Source of the DNA: Zygnema cylindricum
Lineage: Eukaryota > Streptophyta > Zygnematophyceae > Zygnematales > Zygnemataceae
Direction: 5' to 3'
Length of the DNA stretch: 64,000 bases
Assembly: GCA_037447655.1 (NCBI GenBank)
Contig: JBBHKE010003193.1
Coordinates: 1-64,000 of the forward strand
In this document: in pieces, positions 57,126-64,000 of the stretch
Position numbering within the stretch: position 1 is the stretch's first letter
How the letters are laid out: each line of letters starts with the position of its first letter
Translations under genes and position numbers: made by a program
The notes under the pieces: generated by a model
Database searches by the model: none
Told to the model about the DNA's origin: nothing
The model's input: only the letters and a program-made list of their open reading frames with translations

Positions 57126-58650
57126 AATATTTTAGAGGAATAGGTGAAGCTTCAGTTGAGTTCCTTTGGTTTGTCATCTCACAAGACAGATGGAGCGTCC
57201 TAAAGCTGGTCCGGTCACTCTCAGTATTTGCAAACTGTTGTATGAAACAGCGAGGTCAGGTAATGTTAGGGTTATAGCTTGCCAAGAAAAAAAAATTTAT
57301 TTCCAAAAACGCGATCGATGACTATCAAAGTACAAAACATGATTGTCACTAAAAAGAATTGATGACGAACAAAGGTGAAAGACCAAAACCTTAAAGTACT
57401 AAATTCACAACAAAGGTTGTTTAAAAGCCTAAAAAAAAATAAAAAACTATAAAGTACGACGTGGTCATGCTTGTCCCTTGCATGACCAAGTAAATAATAA
57501 AACTAAATTGGAATGTACGATAAAACTACAAATATAAATTCACATCAGAAAAATCAATTTTACAAGATTTCATTCTTGTCCAAATTAACCCTCATAGCCA
57601 TACAAAATTCAACAAAGTGGAAGGAGTGACTAAAATAGGATCATTTTGTAATGATCTTTTGCATGCTATCGGCTGCCGCGGTACTGATTTAAAACCCACG
57701 AAGGATTTGGTTTGGCTTGAACAAATCTGACGAGTTTAAACCCTATTTAGGAATTTTAACTCAAACCAAAATGTAGGCTCCTGTCAAGCCAAACTGCTCA
57801 ATTGCCAAACCCTAAGAAAAATAGTAACCCTAAAGACTACAGAAAAAACGCTAAAGAGCAAGCACTGTAAAAGGTGTTTCCTCAGACCTAATGTACACGT
57901 TTTTACAATATTTGTCTGTTTGTGCACAACTTTTGCTGTCCTTCTGGTCTTTTTCTCAAACGTACTTTTAGTACTTTACAAGTTTTGTCGGCATCCAGAC
58001 ACCATCTCGTATTAAATTCTTTTTGATAAGCATCTCGTATTAAATTCTTTTTGATAAGTGGAAGGGAACATTTTTTGAAGTCAACAAACCAAACAAACGG
58101 TGAAAAACCATAAGGAAATCATCGAGGGAGTTGAGGTTGATACGATTAGGTTTCTCTCCATACTTCTATTGTACAAAGAACATACAATAGAATATAGTGT
58201 AGATTTCTACAGTAACCCAAAACTATAAAAGTTTGAAAATATGTATGACCTAAGTTTGAAAATATGTATGAACTATGGTACGACTACCACACAAGATTAG
58301 TGCTCAAGAGCAATCGGCATAATTTTTTAATAAAGTCAGCCATTTTTTTCATTTCAGATATTCCTATGTACGGTGAAATTGAAGTAGCCCTTTCTGAAAT
58401 ATCAAGCACAATTCTCGAAATTCTTCACTAAAAAGTATGGATGTATACTTTCAGTTCTCACAGACATGATGACATTTTTATAATTATACTTGAAATATCT
58501 TCATAAGAAAGAAGAGTAAAGTAAACTCCATCCTCAATACGGATACAGAGATCTAAATCTTTTTTTATCGAGAAAATTCGCACATCCGGAAGCCTTTCTT
58601 ATTCCCTTCTCCCTCCCCCACCTCCACCCAAACCTCGTTAATCTTCTAGG
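57126..58650. other. No gene recognised
   Basis: AT-rich intergenic DNA. Short direct duplications occur (ATCTCGTATTAAATTCTTTT twice at 58005-58042; AAGTTTGAAAATATGTATGA twice at 58228-58271). No coding sequence is supported. Confidence 0.45.
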
Positions 58651-58653
58651 CGT

Positions 58654-61600
58654 TTGGAATGTCCTAGGTGGCACAATCTTTTTGCCGCTTGGGTCAGTAT
58701 TTCCCTTCACACACGAAGTTGTCGACATTTTAAAACCCTAGGTGGTCTTTTGCGAATCACCTCTCCTCAATCGTTGTCGATCACACTCCCCTCCGGCCCC
58801 AAAGATGAGGATTGGAATTTCGTTCGTAAGTTAGATGTTTTGGGGGTTTACGATTTGGGAGCTTCGCGCCCGCAAATGTACACCCGTATACCCATGGCCG
58901 TCAGGACAATAGTACAAGATGCCCTCCACCTCCCCTTGTCCCACATTTCTTCAAATCCGACGGACATTGCTCTATGGCACCTCCTTCTTATGTTCTCTCT
59001 CCGGGTGCTAGTCCTTCCAGGGCGTGGAGGGGGCAGTGGGGCTAGAGAAACTATGGCCCGTTGTCGCCGATTCCTTCGTGGTGACTGAAAAACCCTCCAC
59101 GCCGAGCATGAGGATCGTGTATCGAGCACCTCTTTTATACCACGTCGGCCACCTAGGCCATCGGATGTCCCAACCTCTTATCGTCCAGCAATTCACTTAG
59201 GCCGTGTTGGTGAGCTTTCTTGAGGGGTTCGGGCCCTACAACCATTCATCCTTGCCCTCGGATCTTCTTCCACTATTGAGGTCATTCGAGCTCTCCACCC
59301 CCCTGCCCCTTCCCCTTTACCCCTCTTCCATCCACACCTTTGAGCCTTCTGAGAGTTTTACTTTGGATTGGGAGGTTTTCATTAAGGCTCTTAGCTCTTC
59401 TCCTCACCTTTCAGCGGGGGCCCCCTCGGGCACAGTGTATGAGTTGTTTCGCGATGTTTTGCCCCTGAATCGGGTGCCCGGGGGTTTGATGTGTTTTTTC
59501 GAGTATATTCCCTTATTGCTAGTGGGGATGTTCCCTCTCGGATTTGTGATCTTCTCATAGCGCCCCGCCTTATGGCAGTCGCTAAACCTAATGGTGGGAT
59601 CCGCCCTATCGCCGTGGGAGAGGTATTATATCGATTGGTGGCTCGTGCGATATGTCTCTAGCTCCAACCAGCTTTCAATGATTATTTTTCCCCTCATCAG
59701 TTTGGAGTGGCCACGAGAGGGGGTTGTGAGGCCGTGGTCCACGGGATTCGGGCTTTGTTGGATGTACATCCGGATTGGCTGGTCCTTCAGGTCGACATTT
59801 CCAGTGCCTTTAATATGGTGGATAGAACGTGATTTTTTCAGAGCTTATGGCGGCTCCATCTTTGATTGTCCAGTTATTCCCCTTTGTGAGGGCTTTTTAT
59901 TCTTTGACAAGCAGCCTTTCCTTGTCGGTCAATGGTGATCTCATTCCTCTCTCCTCTGCTCCTGGCACCCTCTCGGCGGACTTTTGTTCGCCCTCGCCCA
60001 TTACCGGGCCCTTCGTGCCTCCGCAACCGCCTTCCCTTCTTGCCTTTTCCCTTCGGTCGCAGATGATACGCACATTATTGGGCCCAAAGAACAAGTCGTT
60101 TTGGCATATGATTTTTTCAAGGAACGTTTAGCCGAACTCAACCTTTCAGTCTAGCCGTCGAAGTGTGTTATTTGGTCTCCTCAGGATATTCCACCTTTGT
60201 TTACTCCCCCTCTTGATTTTCAAACCCCTTCTCCCTCCGATGGCATTCGGGTGCTTGGTTGCCCCCTTGGTTTCGAATGCTTTCGTGACCAAATTCCTTC
60301 ATGATGCTTTACAGACAGATCTGGCCCAAGTGGACGATCTTCCTCACCTTCCCGATCCCCAAGTTGCTTTTTCTTTGTTGACCAGTTGTTTTCCCCACCG
60401 CCTTTTTTACCTTACTTGTACTTCCCCTCCCACTCTGAAATGTATCTCCTCTCTCTCGGCTTTTCACGATCGCCTTATAGACGTCCTCCACACTCTATTA
60501 GGTCGTAGGGCATTTGATTGCGAATCTGGGCCATCGGCCCGCATTCAAGCATCCCTCCCTGTCTTTATTGGGGGTTGGGTCTATTATCCACGGCTCGTGT
60601 TGCTCCCGCTGCCTATTTGGGAAGTTGGTGTCTTATTGCCTCCACTCTTGTTTCCCGTTTCTTAGCTGGGGACACCCCCGTTCTAGATACTGTTATCCCC
60701 CGGATTTCAGACGGTGTGTTCGCCTTCCAACGATCTCTATTGGACGCGTCACATTCTCTTCCTCCCCATGCCCTAGTGGATATGCCAATTTTCTCCACCC
60801 TTGTTACAAAATCTGTTTAGGGTGTCCAGGAATTGATTTCTGATCGGGTTGTCGCCGCCATTAAATCCGACCTTCTCAAGGCGTTTCCCTCCGATTCTTC
60901 ACGTGCCCGTCTTTTGTCTTGTGGTGGACCTGGTTTTGGGTCTTGGCTTTTCGCTACACCGATTTTGTCCACTCTCCGATTCTCACCGGCTCAGTTCACC
61001 ACCGCCCTCCGGTTTTGTCTTGGCCTCCCCCATCCTCGTTTACTTGGCTCTCTTGTTTGTGCATGTGGTCGCGTCTTGGGGCCGTGATGGTGTCCATTTG
61101 CTTCGTTGCTCCCATGGGGGAGATTTGATCCAGGCGCACGACACTATTCGCGATGTTGTTGCGACTATCGCTTCAGAGGGGGGCTTTTCTGTGTGTCGTT
61201 AGGTTTCTCATTTTATTCCTAAGCGCCGGATCGATGCTGTTTTGCTTGATGGTGCCTGCCGCATCTTCGGTGATATTGTTTTGGCGAACCCTACTTCAGC
61301 TACTGTTGTTGGTCATGCGTCTCAACATGTTGGGGTGGCGGCTCGTGATGTCACTAAGGCGAAGGAGCGTGATTATGCCCTCCGAGACCCTATGGATGAC
61401 TTTATTCCGATGGCGGTCGAGATCTTTGCTTGTCTAGGTGTTGCAATGGACGAGTTTCTCCGTTTTTGTGCTCGACGTGCTTTCGAGCGTTGAGGACCTG
61501 GGAGGCCCTCCCCCTTCAATCCTTACTTCTTTTTATCGTCAACACTTATCTGTGGCTTTACAACCAGTGCAAGCTTCTACTCTCCTCCGATTGGCTGTTG

Positions 61601-61890
61601 CGGCTACGGATTGTCGTCGGGTTCCGGAACTCCCTCAACGTGCTCCCCCGGGATGGGGGGACTTACGGGGTTGCTTTTTGTAGTTTTTTAATTGGGTTGG
61701 GGTTGTAGTTTTGGTTTTGTCAGTTGCCGTGCTTTTCATTTTGAGTTTGGGTGCTTTTATTTTCCTTGTTGTTGTTTTCTTTTTGTTTTTGTTGTGCTGT
61801 TATTTTTTTCCCCTGGTAGTTTTTCAGTTTCGGCCATGCCACCCCTTTTGTACCCCTGGACTCAGATGGTTTACCATGGTGCTTTTTAAT
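58654..61890 (+). pseudogene. Non-LTR retrotransposon with reverse transcriptase and C-terminal endonuclease-like domain (broken)
   Basis: Frames along this stretch, interrupted by several frameshifts and stops, encode in order several parts. First is an N-terminal part. Next is the reverse transcriptase fingers (VAKPNGGIRPIAVGEVLYRL, about 59575-59640), then palm motif A (LQVDISSAFNMVDR, about 59785-59830). Motif C follows as VADDTHIIGP (about 60055-60085), and then SKCVIWSPQD. The C-terminal domain comes last: CACGRVLGPDGVHLLRCSH (about 61055-61110), HDTIRDVV, RIDAVLLDG and GDIVLANPT. The last part matches 13698-14879 on the minus strand. The zinc cluster followed by a PD-(D/E)xK-like block suggests a restriction-like endonuclease element (R2/NeSL/Utopia group), an inference. 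Defects show it is dead. Confidence 0.8.
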
Positions 61891-62639
61891 TAATCCTGCG
61901 ATTACTTTATTAAAAGCGCCACAACACCACTCCACAATACAAACATAAGAGTTCACTGAAATATCCACACCTTCACTCACAATCTCGGTTCAATGATTTA
62001 CTTCAAGAGGTCTTTAAATTTCAATATCAATCTGTGGCACATACGGATGTTTATGCGGATTTGATTTACCATCAAAGTAGTTTTTCAAAAAAAATGAATC
62101 GAGTGAAAACTAGTCCAAACCTTTTTGTGAAAGGATAGACTTTTATTTCCAACAAACTTAAATAACACGGGACGTATTTTATAAGATTTCCGGCTTTTCT
62201 GCACCGCTGCTGTTACACTCCTTTTCCTCCATTTACTCCTCATGTGTTCAGTTCAAAAGAGCCTTACACACCGAAATGGTCGAGGTTTGAAAAAGACAAA
62301 ACTTTACTAGACGAACCCAAATAAACTGACAAATATGCTAAAAATGTGACCTCTCTTGGATTAAAAAAAACGAGATGATGAATTTACACGACCACAAGAA
62401 ACCTTTTAAAAACTATCCCTCTCCAGTCATGTAGTATGTCCTATCCTTGAAGGCATTTTTGTAAACTTTAATGCAATGGCTGGTCAGAAGACAGAGAAAA
62501 TGATAATCTGACGTTATTTTTCGTGTACATTGTGCATAAAAACGTTTTTTGATCCCTTCAGAGGGAATCTTCCTACACTCGGTCGGACTTATTCACCAAA
62601 CTTTATGGGAAACGATACCCACATATCCCCTCACTCTCT
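61891..62639. other. No gene recognised
   Basis: Intergenic DNA between the retrotransposon and the low-complexity tracts. Nothing supported. Confidence 0.45.
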
Positions 62640-62880
62640 CTACCTCCACTCCACTCTCCCTCTCCCTCGATTTCCCTCCGCCTCTCTCCCTCTCCCGTTC
62701 CCCCTCTCCCCGTCTCTTCTCCCTCTCCCCTTCCGTCCCCCTTTTCTCCCTCCTTTCTCTCTCTCATTCCCCCTGCCTCTCTCCATCTTTCTCTGTCTCT
62801 CTCTGCCTCTCTCTCTTTCTTTCTTTCTTTCTCTCTCGCTCTCTCTCTCCCTCTCTCTCTCTCTCTCAATCTTTCTTACC
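62640..62880. repeat. Polypyrimidine tract (CTCCCT/CTCT/TTTC)
   Basis: About 240 bp nearly all C and T on the plus strand. The overlapping Ser/Pro/Leu and Arg/Glu frames are artefacts of this composition. Confidence 0.9.
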
Positions 62881-63115
62881 TACAATAAAAAAATTCCTCT
62901 CTCATTCTTTCTCAAACGAACTTTCCACTCCCTCCATCCCTCCTCTCCATTTCCCCTCCCCTCCATAAATACACATTAAGTTTCCGTCCTTCAGAAAAAT
63001 TTCAGCCCTATTCTCCAAAAGAGAAGAAAAATAACAAAAAATAATGTCGTCTAAAATTTTATAGGTGTACCTCCTACACTCATCACTTACTTGCCTCTCT
63101 TCCTACTCCCTCTTT

Positions 63116-63201
63116 CCCGCTCTCCCATTCCCTCTCCCTCTCCCTCTCCGTCTCCGTCTCCCTCTCCGTCTCCCTCTCCCTCTCCCTCTCCCTCTCCCTC
63201 C
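63116..63201. repeat. TCCCTC/TCCGTC hexanucleotide run
   Basis: About 85 bp of CTCCCT units with CTCCGT variants, the same motif family as in the acyltransferase introns. Confidence 0.9.
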
Positions 63202-63587
63202 TCAGGCTTTGGGACTATCAGCGACTCTGGCCGGTGGCCTTACTCCTCCCTCCCCTCCCCCCCCCCGGTGGAGTCTCCCTCTTGTCACTGCTCTCCTCCT
63301 CCTCCGAGCCTCCGCCGCAGCAGAGGAGGCAGGGGTGGGGGGAGAGGGTTGCCATCCATGGGGGGGAGGGGGGGGAGGAGGAGGAGGAGGAGGAGGATGA
63401 GGAGGGAAACTCGAGGGAGGGAACGTAGAGGGAGAGGTATTGCTTGTGTTGTATACCGCGGAGAGATGGAGGTCGAGGGAGGAGGTGAGAGAGGCTTGGC
63501 GAGAGAGAGAGAGGGAGGCGCTCGTGAGACTGTGACTCCGAGAAACTCCTTCCGATTGTCTCTCTGTCGACCCCCCCCTTGTCCCAC

Positions 63588-63973
63588 TCATGGGAGAGTG
63601 GACCCCCCCCCCAGGGAGGGAGGAGGAGAGAGAGAGGACACTGTCTTTCTTTGGGAGACACCACTCATGAAGTTCGCTGCACCCATAGCCATCCCTCCTC
63701 CCCCTCCTCCTCCTCCCCCTCCTCCGAGCCCTCCTCCCACCCCCCTTAGATCCATCCCAGGAGCCCCTAGAGATAATCCAACCGAACCTCCATAGAACAC
63801 TCCTCCTCCCACCCCTCCTCCCATCCCTCCTCCCATCCCTCCTCCCCCCCCTCCTCCTGTAACGTCTCCCACGAGTTCTCCAAGGTGTGAGGATCCGTGA
63901 AAGTGGTAGGGAGAGTGAGAGTAAGAGAGAGAGTGGGAGAGAGAGGGAGGGTATTGGGGAGAAATACCTCCAT
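63588..63973 (-). CDS. Possible Gly-rich exon on the minus strand, uncertain
   Basis: A minus-strand frame reads GDVTGGGGGGGMGGGMGGG, then VFYGGSVGLSLGAPGMDLRG, a second Gly block, then MAMGAANFMSGVSQRK. The interspersed non-repetitive segments make it more protein-like than the pure microsatellite frames nearby. However, GGA/GGG-rich DNA readily gives open Gly frames, and no start, splice site or domain could be fixed. It may be part of a gene continuing beyond the window. Confidence 0.25.
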
Positions 63974-64000
63974 GGCTGGTTCCTCCGGAAGCTTCTTGTC

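Noticed and set aside
62530-62979. Ser/Pro/Leu-rich frames near 62.6-63.0 kb
   Set aside because: Low-complexity pyrimidine tract; no start, splice or domain evidence.

Overview
The window looks like nuclear DNA of a green plant of the streptophyte lineage, probably a charophyte-type alga such as Chara. The evidence is three intron-rich genes of plant type (one a plastid-type glycerol-3-phosphate acyltransferase), a receptor-like-kinase glycine loop at the left edge, copia-type LTR retrotransposon remains, and many nested DNA transposons. The organism call is inference; the gene calls rest on protein motifs joined across consistent GT/AG splice sites. No rRNA gene, functional tRNA gene, CRISPR array or bacterial operon was seen.

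Layout. 1-2.6 kb: minus-strand exons of a kinase-type gene running off the left edge. 3.3-13.4 kb: a dense field of MITE-like DNA transposons, several with readable target-site duplications (TSDs), one split by a 1.35-kb solo LTR. 13.7-15.5 kb: 3' part of a degenerate non-LTR retrotransposon, with a 10-N assembly gap. 15.8-16.9 kb: a hAT-like element. 17.4-21.4 kb (+): an 8-exon gene fusing a SAM-dependent methyltransferase to a riboflavin kinase domain. 21.4-26.4 kb: intergenic, with five or more small elements. 26.9-33.0 kb (+): a 12-exon plastid glycerol-3-phosphate acyltransferase gene (ATS1/ACT1 type) whose first two introns carry long TCCCTC-type microsatellites. 36.0-43.4 kb (-): a 14-exon acetyl-CoA transporter gene (SLC33A1 family) with a 16-nt microexon. 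44.7-55.4 kb: a stack of transposons (PIF/Harbinger-like, then hAT-like, then copia-like LTR element, then solo LTR). 55.5-56.5 kb: a foldback element of about 1.06 kb. 58.7-61.9 kb (+): a near-complete but broken copy of the same non-LTR retrotransposon family. 62-64 kb: low-complexity pyrimidine/purine DNA, perhaps with a Gly-rich exon on the minus strand.

The three complete genes are independent housekeeping metabolic genes: plastid lipid assembly, acetyl-CoA transport into the ER, and a possible flavin-linked methyltransferase. They are not an operon or obvious pathway cluster. They share long introns carrying the same GAGGGA/TCCCTC hexanucleotide. I rebuilt exon joins by hand; each join keeps reading phase, and the three products come to 492, 463 and 581 residues. 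The most unusual points are a frame-preserving, stop-free microsatellite intron in the acyltransferase gene, the methyltransferase-riboflavin kinase fusion, the microexon, LTRs that carry tRNA-like promoter boxes, and the nested transposon stack.
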